Assembly: GCA_903889245.1 (NCBI GenBank)
Contig: CAISWQ010000046.1
Coordinates: 19,251-83,250 of the forward strand
DNA length: 64,000 nt
Source: an uncultured Lentisphaerota bacterium
GTDB lineage: Bacteria > Verrucomicrobiota > Kiritimatiellia > CAIQIC01
Reading direction: 5' to 3'
Position 1 is the stretch's first letter. The number at the start of each line of letters is the position of its first letter. The notes below the pieces were generated by a model. It worked only from the letters and a program-made list of their open reading frames with translations, had not been told where the DNA came from and did no database searches. This document shows positions 51,622 to 62,200 of this stretch, piece by piece. Made by a program: the position numbers and the translations under genes.

Positions 51622-53358
51622 TCAGGGCAACGTTAGGCGCACGCCCGGCACCGCCCCTTCGGCGGGAAGGTCCACGGTCTGCGTCACGGTCCGGCCGGCA
51701 GGATCGCTGCCGGTGATTGTATAGGTGCCGCGGAAGACGCGGGCGGTGGCCATGCCGCTGGTGGTCGTCTGAAGGGTGGTGTGCGTCCACCATTTGCCGC
51801 GGATCAGTTTATAAAGCGCGTCATAGACCGGCTTGGGGGTCATGTCCTTGCGCAACAGGCCGGCCGGCGCGCCCTTCCAGGCCTGAAAGTCGCTGAAGTC
51901 CCACCAGGTGATGGCGCGCATAGCCGGGTGGCTGAACAACACCGTGTAGAGTTCCGTCACATACTGGGCCTGCGCGGCCTCGCCGGCTGGCGTGGTGTTC
52001 CAGTTGGGCGTGACTTTGAGCCCCGGCACATGGCGCGGCTCCGGCCCGCTGACCACCGTCAGCTCGGTGAAGTGCAGTGGCTTGCCAAACACGGCGAAGC
52101 GTTCCATCACATCCCACGCCCGCGGCAGCGGCCAAGGCCCGCCATGCATGTGTGACTGAAGGCCAATGGCATCGGGCAGCGCATGGCGCTCGCGCAGCCC
52201 GTAGAGCAGATCCACATTTTCCGCCGTCACCTTGTAATCATTATAGAGCAGGAGCGCGCCACTCTGCCGGTTGGCCTCGCGCGCCCAACCGAGCGCCACG
52301 GCGACGGCGGTGGCCGGTCCCTCGCGTTTGATCCACTGGCCCACGCCGGTCTGGGCGTAATGAGCGGCGCTGTTGGCCTCATTGACCACGTCCCAGTAGC
52401 GGATGGTTTCGCGATACCGCGGGATGAGGTCAAGGACGCGGGTGCGCAACAGCGGAAGCGCTGCCCCGGCGTCGGCAGGCGCCCAGCGTGGCCAGACCTC
52501 GTGCCAGATCAGCGGGTGCCCCTTGCAGGTGATGTCATGCGCGCGGCACCAGCGCGCCATCTTTTCCAGGCGCTCGTTTTGCGGCTGGTCACGCTGCGGC
52601 TCAAACGTGCCCCAGTAAAAAGGGAGGGTGGCGTAATTGCAGAGCGCCGCAAATTTTTCCTGATAGGCCTTTTGCTGGGACGAAGTGTCATCGGGGCGCA
52701 AACCAAACACATTGCAGCCGAACAGGAAAGCATGGCGCTGCTGTTCAATGCGGATGTTGGCGTTGGGCACCAGGCGGCCGGCGGCGTCGCGGACCTCGAC
52801 CTGCAAAGCCGCCATGCGGTACTCGCGGATGCGCGCCTCGATTTTTTCCGGCGCGAGCGCAACCTTGGCGGCGGCCAGTCGCGGGTCCTCGCCCAAATCC
52901 TCCAGCCGGATATCGCGCATCTCGATCACGCCCGCCTGCTGTCCGACCTGGAATTTCACGCCGAGGCTGCCGGCGGGCCAGGCACACCCCGTCAGGTCGC
53001 CGGCGCGGAAGCGCCTCCATTCGCCGCCCAGTACGGGGTTGCTTTCGACGACCGCCTCATGGGGCGCCACATTCTGTTCCAGCACCACGCGCATGGCGTT
53101 GTTGGATGCCGCCCTCGCCGAAAAACTCAACTCGACCTTGTGCCCGGCCGGCAGGGGCCGGGTCGGATTCTGGAGCACTTGGGTGAGGTAAAACGGTTCG
53201 CTGGGCTGCCGGATTTCAACGCGCAGCACTCCGCCGGTCCTGGTCAAGGACGCGTTGCGGTGTTCGGCATAGAGCTGCCAGTGATCACCGAGCAGATTAT
53301 CTCCGGCGGCCGCCGGCAACGCCAGCAAGGCCAGCCAACCCCAGCCATGTTTTTTCAT
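51622..53358 (-). CDS. GH10 endo-beta-1,4-xylanase, secreted
   Basis: 578 residues, signal MKKHGWGWLALLALPAAA. Residues ~20-155 form a CBM4/9-like beta-sandwich. The GH10 barrel follows, with KGHPLIWHEVWPRW, YWDVVNEANS (acid/base Glu327), IGLQSHMHGGPW and LHFTELTV (nucleophile Glu432), then WWDFSDFQAWKGAPAGLL and a short C-terminal beta module. All core GH10 motifs are intact, so xylanase or a related activity is likely. It stands alone between the FHA gene and dnaE. Confidence 0.92.
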   Translation of the reverse strand: MKKHGWGWLALLALPAAAGDNLLGDHWQLYAEHRNASLTRTGGVLRVEIRQPSEPFYLTQVLQNPTRPLPAGHKVELSFSARAASNNAMRVVLEQNVAPHEAVVESNPVLGGEWRRFRAGDLTGCAWPAGSLGVKFQVGQQAGVIEMRDIRLEDLGEDPRLAAAKVALAPEKIEARIREYRMAALQVEVRDAAGRLVPNANIRIEQQRHAFLFGCNVFGLRPDDTSSQQKAYQEKFAALCNYATLPFYWGTFEPQRDQPQNERLEKMARWCRAHDITCKGHPLIWHEVWPRWAPADAGAALPLLRTRVLDLIPRYRETIRYWDVVNEANSAAHYAQTGVGQWIKREGPATAVAVALGWAREANRQSGALLLYNDYKVTAENVDLLYGLRERHALPDAIGLQSHMHGGPWPLPRAWDVMERFAVFGKPLHFTELTVVSGPEPRHVPGLKVTPNWNTTPAGEAAQAQYVTELYTVLFSHPAMRAITWWDFSDFQAWKGAPAGLLRKDMTPKPVYDALYKLIRGKWWTHTTLQTTTSGMATARVFRGTYTITGSDPAGRTVTQTVDLPAEGAVPGVRLTLP

Positions 53359-53404
53359 CCAGCACCTCGCGAGTCGGGCCGCAGCTTACAAGGCGTCCCG
53401 CGGG

Positions 53405-53453
53405 TTTCCAAGGCTTGGAAATATCATCGCATGGTTGTTCCAACCCTTGGAAA
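53405..53453. repeat. TTTCCAA palindrome array 12 (2 units)
   Basis: Units at 53405-53421 (perfect) and 53437-53453 (one substitution), centres 32 bp apart, between the xylanase start (53358) and the dnaE stop (53515). Confidence 0.88.
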
Positions 53454-53514
53454 AAGACGGCCGGCTTCTTGCCGGGCGGAGTTGCGCAACCCCGAAATTT
53501 GGCCGGGGCACGGG

Positions 53515-56500
53515 TTATTCGTCGCGCTCCCAGCGGCGGGGCTGCGGCGGTTTGAGGCACGTGCCGGCGCGCGGGGCAAAATAGACGCTCTCCTCGCCGA
53601 GCAGATGCTCGATCGCGTGGAGCAGGGCCTTGCTGGGCAGCACGTGCATGGTGGAGTGGACGTTGACGCGCACCTTCTCGCCGCTGGCCATCATCACGAT
53701 GACGTGCAGCGGTGTCTGGCCGGGATGCTGGCGGACCAGCTCCTTGAGCTGCTGCACGGTCGTCGTGTTCGCGAGCCGTTCGGGCAGATGGACGCTGACG
53801 TGGTCGGTGAACAGGCGCGGCACATCGGCGAGCGGATAGACCTCCTGCACGGTCAGCTTGAGCTGCGCCGCCTGGCCGGTGAGGTCGGAGCGGCCGAGCG
53901 TGCCGCAGACCAGCACGGGCGCGTCGTCCTTGAGGTAAACGCCGTAGGTGTTGAAGGTGGACGGGAACGCGACGGCTTCGAGCGCGCCCGCGAGACGTTC
54001 GAGCCGGAAGATGCCCATCGCCTCCTGCGATTTTTTTGTGAAGCGTTTTTGGAAGCCGCTGACAAGGCCGCCCAGGCGGACCAGGGTGCCGGACGCGACC
54101 TCCTCCAGGGGACCCTCGCCGGCCTGCTCGTAACGGTTCAGCATCCACTCGAACTCGGTCAGCGGATGGCCGGAGATGAAGAAGCCGAGCAATTCTTTTT
54201 CGCCGGCGAGGAGCTGGCTCTCGGTCCACTTCTCGCCGTCCGGCAGATCGGCATCGCTGCCGCTCTCCGCCGCGGCCGCCTCGCCGCCGAACAGGCCGAA
54301 GAGCGAGGCCTGCCCGGCACGGCGGTCGCGCTGGTCGCTGGCGGCGCGGCCCATCGCGGAATCTATCGCGCCGAACAGGCGGCCGCGCGGCAGGCCGGTG
54401 AAGTCGAACGCGCCGCAGCGGACGAGGCTTTCGAGCACCTTCTTGTTAGCGCGCTGGCCATCCACGCGGTTGCAGAAATCCACGAGGCCCTTGAACGGCC
54501 CGGTTTCCCGGCGGTGGCGGACGATTTCCTCGACCGCGCCCTCACCGACGTTCTTGATGCCCGCGAGGCCAAAACGGATCTGGCCGCCGGCCGGCGTGAA
54601 GTGCAGGTCGCTCTCGTTGACACTGGGCGGGAGGATTTCGATCTCCATCTCGCGCGCCTCGGCGATGAAGTTCGTGAGCTTGTCGGGGTTGCCCATTTCG
54701 CTCGTCATCAGCGCGGCCATGAACTCGACCGGGTAGTTCGCCTTCAGGTAGGCCGTCTGGTAGGCGACGATCGCGTAGGCGGCGCTGTGCGACTTGTTGA
54801 AGCCGTACTCCGCGAAGGTGGCAATCGTCTCGAAGATGGCGGCGGCCTTGTCCCGCGGAATCTTGTTCGTCTTGATGCACCCTTCGACGAACTTGTCGCA
54901 CATCTTGTCCATCTCTTCTTTTTTCTTCTTGCCCATCGCGCGGCGCAGGATGTCGCCCTGGCCCAGGCTGAACCCCGCGAGGGTCACGGCCGCCTGCTGG
55001 ACCTGTTCCTGATAGACGATGATGCCGTAGGTTTCCTTGAGGTTGTCCTCCAGCAGCGGGTGCGCGTATTCGATCGCCTCGGCGCCGTTCTTGCGGTTGA
55101 TGAAGCTGTCTATGTAGCGCATCGGGCCGGGCCGGTAGAGCGCGATCAGCGCGATCAGGTCCTCGATCTTGTTCGAGCCCATGCGCCGCAGCAGGTCGCG
55201 CATGCCGCCGGATTCAAGTTGGAACACGCCGACGGCGTCGCCGCGGCCAAGCAACGCGTAGGTCTTTGTGTCGTCGAGCGGCAGCGCGTCCACGTCCAGC
55301 TTCACGCCGTGGTTGCGCTCGATGTAGCCCACCGCGTCCTGGATCACCGTCAGCGTCTTGAGCCCAAGGAAGTCCATCTTCATCAGGCCGGTCGCCTCGA
55401 GCGGGACCATTTCGTACTGCGTGATGATTTCCTTGTCCTTGCTGCGCGCGAGCGGCACCAGTTCGAGCAGCGGCTTCTCGCCGATGACGACGCCGGCGGC
55501 GTGGACGCCGGGATTGCGCGCGAGGCCCTCGAGGACGCGCGCGTACTTCATGATGCGCTTGGCGTTCTCGTCGCGCTCGCAGGCCTGCTTGAATTCCGGG
55601 TTCTGCGCGAGCGCCTTCTCGAGATCGGTTAGCTGTTTATCCTTGGACACCAGTTGATCCGGCACCAGCTTGGCGAGCCGGTCACAATCGGCCAGCGGAA
55701 TATCCAGCGCGCGTCCGATATCGCGCAACACGGTCTTGGCGCCGAGCGTGCCGAAGGTGACGATCTGCGCGACGTTCTCCGTGCCGTACTTGTTGCGGAC
55801 ATACTCGATCACCTCGCCGCGCCGCCGCTGGCAGAAGTCCACGTCGAAGTCGGGGTCGCTGATGCGCTCCGGGTTCAGGAAGCGCTCGAAGATCAGGTTG
55901 AAGCGCAGCGGCTCGATGTTCGTGATCCCCATCGCATAGGCCACGATGCTGCCCGCGCCGGAGCCGCGGCCCGGCCCCACCGGGATGCCCTGCAGCCTGG
56001 CGTGGTGGATGAAGTCCCAGACCACGAGGTAATAGTTGACGAAGCCCATCTTTTCGATGACGCCCAACTCGTAGTTGAAGCGCGCCAGCACCTGCTGCTC
56101 GAAGGCGTTCGCCGGGCGCCGGCAGTCGGCGAGGCCGTAACGCCGCTGCAGGCCCTCGTGGCCGACCTTGGTGATAAAGTCCTTCTGCTTGCTGCCGTCC
56201 GGCGTGACGTAGGTCGGGAAATGCTTCTGCTTGCCAAGCCGCAGGTCCACGTTGCAACGCTGGCCCACCTCGACCGTGCGCGCGAGCAGTTCCGGCTCGT
56301 CGGGGAACAGCGCCTGCATCTCCGCGCCGCTCTTCAGGTAGAACTGGTCGCCGTGATAATGTGTCCGGTCGGCGTCGGTGAATTTTTTCTGGTGCTGCAG
56401 GCAGAGCAGGACGTCGTGCGCCTCGGCGTGCTCCTTCTGGAGATAGTGCACGTCGTTCGTGCAGATCAGCGGCAGCTTCAGCGCCTGCGCCACCTCGCGC

Positions 56501-57087
56501 AGCCCGACGTTCGCCTTGAGCTGGTCCGGCAGCCCGTGGTTTTGCAGCTCGATGAAGTAGTTGTTTTTGCCCAGAATCTCCGCGTATTCGCCGGCGGCGC
56601 GCTTGGCGCCCGCAAGGTCGCCCTCCTTGCAACGTTCCGCCGGCTCGCCCTTGAGGCAGCTCGAAAGCCCTATGAGGCCTTTGGCATATTTCGCCAGCAG
56701 CGGCTTGTCTATGCGCGGCTTGTAGTAGAACCCCTCGAGGTGCGCCAGCGAGACCAGCCGCATCAGGTTCGCCCAGCCATCCTCGTTCTCCGCCAGCAGC
56801 ACGAGGTGGTGGGTCGGCTGCTTGCTGGAGCCCTCGACGCCCTTGCGGTCGTGCATGTCGCCAATCGCCACATAGACCTCGCAGCCGAGGATCGGCTTGA
56901 GCCCGGCGGTCTGCGCCTCCTGGTAGAACTCGATCGCGCCATAGAGCACGCCGTGGTCGGTGATCGCCAGCGCCTGCTGGCCGAGGTCGGCCGCGCGCTT
57001 GACCGCCTTCTTCACCTTGCACGCGCTGTCGAGCAGGCTGTACTCGGTGTGGAAATGCAGATGAACGAATGGGACCGGTTTTTCCAT
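53515..57087 (-). CDS. dnaE: DNA polymerase III subunit alpha
   Basis: 1,190 residues, normal DnaE1 length. Catalyses chromosomal DNA synthesis. An N-terminal PHP domain (HLHFHTEYSLLD, residues ~9-20; AITDHG; GCEVYVA), then the polymerase core with GPGRGSGAGSIVAYA, PDFDVDFCQRRR (two catalytic Asp) and a further acidic LMKMDFLGLK, the EYGFNKSHSAAYA region, helix-hairpin-helix residues around GIKNVGEGAVEEI, and an OB fold in the last third. The PHP metal residues look intact. The ribosome site is weak. Arrays 12 and 13 lie on each side, showing the palindromes are not confined to sulfatase genes. Confidence 0.97.
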   Translation of the reverse strand: MEKPVPFVHLHFHTEYSLLDSACKVKKAVKRAADLGQQALAITDHGVLYGAIEFYQEAQTAGLKPILGCEVYVAIGDMHDRKGVEGSSKQPTHHLVLLAENEDGWANLMRLVSLAHLEGFYYKPRIDKPLLAKYAKGLIGLSSCLKGEPAERCKEGDLAGAKRAAGEYAEILGKNNYFIELQNHGLPDQLKANVGLREVAQALKLPLICTNDVHYLQKEHAEAHDVLLCLQHQKKFTDADRTHYHGDQFYLKSGAEMQALFPDEPELLARTVEVGQRCNVDLRLGKQKHFPTYVTPDGSKQKDFITKVGHEGLQRRYGLADCRRPANAFEQQVLARFNYELGVIEKMGFVNYYLVVWDFIHHARLQGIPVGPGRGSGAGSIVAYAMGITNIEPLRFNLIFERFLNPERISDPDFDVDFCQRRRGEVIEYVRNKYGTENVAQIVTFGTLGAKTVLRDIGRALDIPLADCDRLAKLVPDQLVSKDKQLTDLEKALAQNPEFKQACERDENAKRIMKYARVLEGLARNPGVHAAGVVIGEKPLLELVPLARSKDKEIITQYEMVPLEATGLMKMDFLGLKTLTVIQDAVGYIERNHGVKLDVDALPLDDTKTYALLGRGDAVGVFQLESGGMRDLLRRMGSNKIEDLIALIALYRPGPMRYIDSFINRKNGAEAIEYAHPLLEDNLKETYGIIVYQEQVQQAAVTLAGFSLGQGDILRRAMGKKKKEEMDKMCDKFVEGCIKTNKIPRDKAAAIFETIATFAEYGFNKSHSAAYAIVAYQTAYLKANYPVEFMAALMTSEMGNPDKLTNFIAEAREMEIEILPPSVNESDLHFTPAGGQIRFGLAGIKNVGEGAVEEIVRHRRETGPFKGLVDFCNRVDGQRANKKVLESLVRCGAFDFTGLPRGRLFGAIDSAMGRAASDQRDRRAGQASLFGLFGGEAAAAESGSDADLPDGEKWTESQLLAGEKELLGFFISGHPLTEFEWMLNRYEQAGEGPLEEVASGTLVRLGGLVSGFQKRFTKKSQEAMGIFRLERLAGALEAVAFPSTFNTYGVYLKDDAPVLVCGTLGRSDLTGQAAQLKLTVQEVYPLADVPRLFTDHVSVHLPERLANTTTVQQLKELVRQHPGQTPLHVIVMMASGEKVRVNVHSTMHVLPSKALLHAIEHLLGEESVYFAPRAGTCLKPPQPRRWERDE

Positions 57088-57167
57088 GAAATTTTTCCGC
57101 CGCTCGCGCGGACGCGGAATGCTTTAGCACAACCCGCCTTGATGGCAAGCGCGGAACAGCGCCCCGC

Positions 57168-57216
57168 GTTCCAAGCCTTGGAAAATCAGGCCCAAAAATT
57201 TCCAAGCCCTGGGAAA
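57168..57216. repeat. TTTCCAA palindrome array 13 (2 units)
   Basis: Units at 57168-57184 (one substitution) and 57199-57216 (one extra base), centres 31 bp apart, 80 bp upstream of the dnaE ATG. Confidence 0.85.
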
Positions 57217-57310
57217 AACGGGGGCAACAGGCCGCCACGGAGATCACAGATTGAGCGCGCCAGGGCATGACAGGCAAACGGCGGACAGCAAACGCGCAGA
57301 CGAAACACCA

Positions 57311-57360
57311 CAGAAAAATATTTAAAATAAATGTTGACGTCGCCCCCCCCCCCCTACGCT
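57311..57360 (+). promoter_or_regulatory. Putative promoter with homopolymer spacer
   Basis: An A/T-rich UP-like stretch (57311-57332), TTGACG at 57334-57339 as -35, and TACGCT at 57355-57360 as -10. The spacer is 15 bp and is mostly the C tract. Sigma-70 promoters prefer 17 bp, so strength should vary with tract length. Confidence 0.5.
57343..57354 (+). repeat. 12-base C tract between -35 and -10
   Basis: Twelve consecutive C. Such tracts slip during replication; located here, slippage would change promoter spacing for the YadA-like/PAD operon. Confidence 0.9.
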
Positions 57361-57423
57361 ACCGTCCGAGCCGGATTCGGGACGGGAGTTCGCGGGGGCG
57401 GTCAAGGAAAGGAAGGCAGGGTT

Positions 57424-58785
57424 ATGAGGCTTCTGGTTTGCTGTCTGGCGGTGGGCCTGTGTGGGGTGGTCTCGGCACAGGAGGTGTTCACCAACGGGAT
57501 TGACGTGAACGGTCAGATGGTGCAAGGGGTCGGGCTGATCGAAATCTCCACCAACAATCCGGCGTGGATCGGCCGGGCGCCGTCGCTCGGCCAACTGGCG
57601 GGCGTGGATACCAATGAAAATGACTTGGCCGTCAGCGCGCTCGTGCCGCTGCGGCCGGCCTGGCTGGAAACCGATGGCATCTACGCGCGCACGAGCAATG
57701 GCCTGACGCTGTACTCCTCCACCGGCGCGACGCTGCTGCAATTCCACAACGGCGTGATCATCGGCGGCGGCAGTTCCAACGCGGTCTTCTATGGCAATGG
57801 CGCGGGGTTGACCGGCCTGACCGCCGCGCAGGTGGGCGTCAACTACTACAACGTCAATGGCAGCAACCATGCCGTCGGCTGGTCCGCGAGCGCCAGCGGC
57901 AACGGCGCGGCCTTCGGTCGCAGTGCGTTGGCCGACAACTCGGGCGCGGCCTTGGGCTACGGCGTCAATGCCACCAACTTCGGTGTGGCGGTGGGCGTCT
58001 ATGCGCGGGGCTATAACCAAGGTGCGGCGGTCGGCTACAACGCGAACGGCACGGTCTATGGCGCGGCCCTGGGTTATTACGCCAACGGTTCCACAGGGGG
58101 CGCGGCGGTGGGCTGGTATGCCTCGGGCTATAACGGCGCGGCCCTGGGCGCATGGGCCAATGGAAATTATGCGGGCGTCGCCATCGGCGAAAGCGCGTGC
58201 GGCACCAACGCCGGCGTGGCCGTGGGCTATCAGGCCAAAGGCGAGGCCTTTGGCACGGCGGTGGGCAAGGCGGCGCAAGCCAGCAGTTCTGGCGCGGCGC
58301 TGGGCTGCTATGCCTTCGCCAATGCCGATGGTGTCGCCATCGGCCCTCAAGCGATGGGCGACAACTATGGTGTGGCGGTCGGTTCACTTTCCAAGGGTCA
58401 CGGCGAGGGCGCGGCAGTGGGTAACCTGGCCAACGGCGCGTGGCTCGGCGTCGCGCTGGGCGCGGACGCCGTGGCGACGAATCTCGGCGTGGCGGTCGGC
58501 AGCAGCGCGAGCGCGGCGGGCCTCGGCAACGTCGCGCTCGGCGGCTCCACCAACAGCGCCTCCGCGGCCAGTGTGCCCGCGGCCTGGACCGACACGGCGG
58601 AAATCGGCCGCGGCACCGCGACGCTGCCCGGCGGCCTGAACTTCCGCGGCAAGGGCATCGTGGACAGCAACGGCGTGGTCGTCGCGGCGATCAACACGAC
58701 CAACCTGACCGTGAGCGGAGCCTTCTCTATGCCCATGCAAGGCGATGTGAGCATGGGTGCCTTCACCAGCCAATCGGGACAGTGA
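57424..58785 (+). CDS. YadA-head-like (Hep/Hag) repeat surface protein
   Basis: 453 residues, signal MRLLVCCLAVGLCGVVSAQ. A ~130-residue N-terminal region is followed by some 15 degenerate 14-residue repeats with the AxGxxAxG pattern (AVGYNANGTVYGAAL, AVGWYASGYNGAALG, VAIGESACGTNAGVAVG), the left-handed roll of YadA/Hep_Hag heads. There is no C-terminal trimeric autotransporter anchor, so it is not a canonical adhesin and must be surface-attached or released differently. First gene of the plus-strand cassette, 3 bp before the coiled-coil gene, and the one nearest the C-tract promoter. Confidence 0.82.
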   Translation: MRLLVCCLAVGLCGVVSAQEVFTNGIDVNGQMVQGVGLIEISTNNPAWIGRAPSLGQLAGVDTNENDLAVSALVPLRPAWLETDGIYARTSNGLTLYSSTGATLLQFHNGVIIGGGSSNAVFYGNGAGLTGLTAAQVGVNYYNVNGSNHAVGWSASASGNGAAFGRSALADNSGAALGYGVNATNFGVAVGVYARGYNQGAAVGYNANGTVYGAALGYYANGSTGGAAVGWYASGYNGAALGAWANGNYAGVAIGESACGTNAGVAVGYQAKGEAFGTAVGKAAQASSSGAALGCYAFANADGVAIGPQAMGDNYGVAVGSLSKGHGEGAAVGNLANGAWLGVALGADAVATNLGVAVGSSASAAGLGNVALGGSTNSASAASVPAAWTDTAEIGRGTATLPGGLNFRGKGIVDSNGVVVAAINTTNLTVSGAFSMPMQGDVSMGAFTSQSGQ

Positions 58786-58788
58786 GTC

Positions 58789-59229
58789 ATGAAAAAACTT
58801 TTTCTTTTCGCAGGCTTGCTGGTGGCGCTGGGCATCGCCGGCGCGCGCGCGGCGGAGACCAGCGCCCAGGCCGCGCCCATCCGCGCCGCGACGGAAGCTG
58901 ACGCCGCCGCGCTGCGCGCGGCGCGGCAGCAATTACAGGACATCAACCAACGCCGGGCGGACGCCATCGCGAAACTGCCGGGCATGAAGGAACTCGAGGC
59001 GCAGGCCGCCGACCTGACGGCCCGCCTGCGCGCGGTCGCGGAGGCGCGGCGCGCGCTGCTGGCCAAGCATCAGCAGGCGCTGGCGGCGCTCGACGCCGAG
59101 GCCGACCGTCTGCGCGCCACCTTGAGCCGCCGCGAGCTGCCGCCGCTGACCGAGGCGGAGCTCCAGCAGAAGCTGGCCGCGCTCGTGAGCCAGGTGGCGA
59201 CGAACCAAGTTCGCCCGCCCGCACCATGA
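58789..59229 (+). CDS. Secreted coiled-coil protein
   Basis: 146 residues. Signal MKKLFLFAGLLVALGIAGARA, then an Ala/Arg/Leu-rich helix with heptads from about residue 40 to 125 (LRAARQQLQDINQRRADAIA, LTARLRAVAEARRALLAKH, LDAEADRLRATLSR). Probably a rod or oligomerisation partner of the neighbouring surface proteins. The TGA overlaps the ATG of the PAD gene by 4 bp. Confidence 0.75.
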   Translation: MKKLFLFAGLLVALGIAGARAAETSAQAAPIRAATEADAAALRAARQQLQDINQRRADAIAKLPGMKELEAQAADLTARLRAVAEARRALLAKHQQALAALDAEADRLRATLSRRELPPLTEAELQQKLAALVSQVATNQVRPPAP

Positions 59230-62200
59230 AGAAGCTGTTCAAGAGACCCTATGGGCCGCTGCTCGTGGTGCTCGCCTACCTCGGCACGGTGACGCTGCTC
59301 GCGCAAGCCCCCGCGTGGTGGACGAACCGCGCCGTCCTGCTCACCGGCCCCGGCGTCGTGACCAACGACTTCGCGCCCATCAACCAAGGCCAACTGAAAT
59401 GGCTGGCGACGCAGGCCAAGGCGGAGTTCGACGAGAAATGGCAGGTGCTCGGCGGCGCGGGGAGCAACATCACCGCGCTGGTGGCGGGTTTCTCGACGAA
59501 TAACAACTACCGGCCGGTCAACCTAGGCCAGCTCAAGAACACCGTCGCGCCCTTTTATGAGCGGTTACAAGCGTTGGACCTGGCCAGTGGCTATCCCGCC
59601 GGGGCGGGCAGTCCCTATCCATGGAGCAACTCCACCAATCCGCCGCGCGACTTCGCGCTGGCGAACATCGGCCAAGCCAAGTACGTCTTCAGTTTCGATC
59701 TGGCCGGGGTCAACATCACGACCAACACCGACACCGATGCCGATGGCCTGCCCGACTGGTGGGAAATGCTCGCCGTCGGTAACCGGACCGGCACAGCGCC
59801 CCAGGACGATCCCATGGGGATTGGGTTGCCGAATAGCGAGCGCCTGCGCATGGGCATCGCGCCGACACAGCGCGTGAACGTCGTTACACTCGGCCAGAGC
59901 GACCTCACGTTTGAAGTCAAGGCGGTGGAAAGCCACCGCAGCAAGACGATCGGTTTTCAGGATTTTGCGAGCCGGGTCAATCCCGAATTGACGCCCGCTT
60001 ACTTTCTTCAGCAAGAGGAACACGAGGCGCTGGAGGATTCCCTTGGGATGCTATGCCAAGGGGAGGGACCGGACATTTGGCGCACCCGCTACATCTTCTG
60101 GTTGCATGACTACCTTGAACGTGTGGTTGTGCCCGACGGCGTGCGTACCGGCGGCTGGCAGTACGCTTGGAACCTATTCATTCATAATGAGAGCGCATGG
60201 GGTTATGACACCTACGATGAGACTGCGGCCGGCTCCGCAGTCTGGGCCTCCAACGAAGTCTGTACTGGGCGCGCGGATTACCAGGTCAGTCGGTGGCTGG
60301 ACGATCTTTTCGGCCCACCGTTGAACACCAACGAGACCGCGACCGTTGCGTGGACAAATCAGGTTCATACCGTCCCCCACGAGCCGCTCTGTAGCAGTTA
60401 TAATTGCGAGGTGTATCCGTGGAGCTACTTCGCTCAACAGGGCAACCCCATGAATTGGGTGGAGGACTCTCGGACCAGCAACAGCCTGATTTATACCATC
60501 ATGATCGATGGTTCCCTGCTCTGGGGGCAGACAGGTTGCACGAACGGAGAGGCTGTCTTGACCCTGTCGCAGGTTTTCACCACGGCGATCCTGAACCAGA
60601 TTGTGACCAACGATCTTGCCAAAGAGGACCCCTTCAACAATCTCGCGTGGGATCAGCAATGGAGCTATGATTTCCACGGCAACCGTCTGACGCAGATGAG
60701 CTACGATGCCAAATCATATCGCTACTTGACCGCTGATGAACAGCAGTTGGAAGCGCGAAAAATTATCTACCGCGTGAGTTGCACCAACCAGGCGCTGCTG
60801 CAATCGGGGACGGTCTATCGCCTCAACCTCGCGCATATTTTCACGCCGGACGGGGCCACCACCAATTGCTTGCAAGCCGCCACCAACCTCTTTGTCCAGT
60901 ACACCGGCGGCAGCCAGATCGTCTTCAACGCCAGCGGCACCCTGCTCAACGCCCCCGCCACCCACGGCGAGGTGAATATCTACATCCTCAAAGTGGACTT
61001 GGATGCTGATACGGATCGGGATGGAACCGTCGAAGATACTGACGACGACTCCGGCGAGGATGCTTGGACGCTGAGCCGTGGAGCATTCACGATTCCGGCG
61101 TCTGTTAGTTCCTTGTACCAGCCCTACAAACTCGACATCTTGCCGCCGGTCGTCGTTCGCAAACCACCTGTTTTTCCGACAGGACACAAACTCCGGCTCC
61201 ATCGGCAAACTGGCAGCAGCAATCTTCGGATCCTGGATTCGTCAAGCAATGTGGTTGTGGCGTTGTCTGACGACTACGACATTCCGGGTCCGTACCCGCT
61301 CACGAACGATCTGACATTCTACGCGGTGTCTCAAGTATCCCGTTCGGGCACGATCGGTGCCAACGCCTTTGAGTACTTGCTCGATCTCCAGGAACTCGAC
61401 GCCGCCAACAGCGTTGTATGCACCGATACGATCCGCCTCAAGGTTGCGCCGATGATCCTGCCTTGGGACGGAGATTCGGTTGAAAGGGTGTATGCCACCA
61501 CGCTGTTTCCGGCTGGAGTCACGAACATCCCGAACATGGACCGGATCAATTCAAGCGGCACGCAATGGGCACAGGACTTCGTCAAGTTTACCAAATCTCA
61601 GTTCGCCGTCCCCTCTGTTGCCGATGTCGTCGCTGACTTGCGGCACAGTGACGCTGGCGACTTTGTCCAACAACTATGTCCGGCCACAGGCACCTTGCGC
61701 CGTGTGGAATGGGACACAGACGGAGACGGCGGGAATGTGATGGTCACGCCGCCGCTGACCGATGCCTTCTACGGCAAGGGAATCGTCGGTGACAAGTGGC
61801 TGAACGCTGATCCGTACATCGAAGCCCAAAGGGTTCAGACGAACGTCATCACAACCATTCCAACCTCATGGTTACTAGTAGGCCACGTGGATGAAGTCAT
61901 CTCCTTCGCCAACGCCAGCACCGTTCTGATTTCCGATCCGTGGACGGCTGCCAATCTGATTCATGATGGGATCACGAACAACGAAGGAACGAACATCCTT
62001 TGGTATGGAACAACGCCACTGAGTGACCCGACTACCAAGAAGAGTTACCTGGAAATCGCGGTGGAAACAACTGGCGGCGGTGCCTTCAAGACGAATGCGA
62101 TTCCTTCGCCCGGCATGTCGGGAACAACGAATAGTGTGACGTTGACGTTCCCGGCGAACGTGTTTGATCCTGGTGACTTCGTTCGGGTAGATAATGAAGT

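Larger units (their letters stand above)
57088..57423. other. 336-bp divergent intergenic region
   Basis: Between the dnaE start (minus) and the YadA-like gene (plus). It holds palindrome array 13 on the dnaE side and, from 57300, an AT-rich stretch, a -35/-10 pair and a C tract serving the plus-strand genes. The AGGAAGGCAGGG ribosome site precedes ATG 57424. Confidence 0.8.

Noticed and set aside
57424..58785. Trimeric autotransporter adhesin
   Set aside because: Head-type repeats are clear, but the C-terminal membrane anchor domain is missing.
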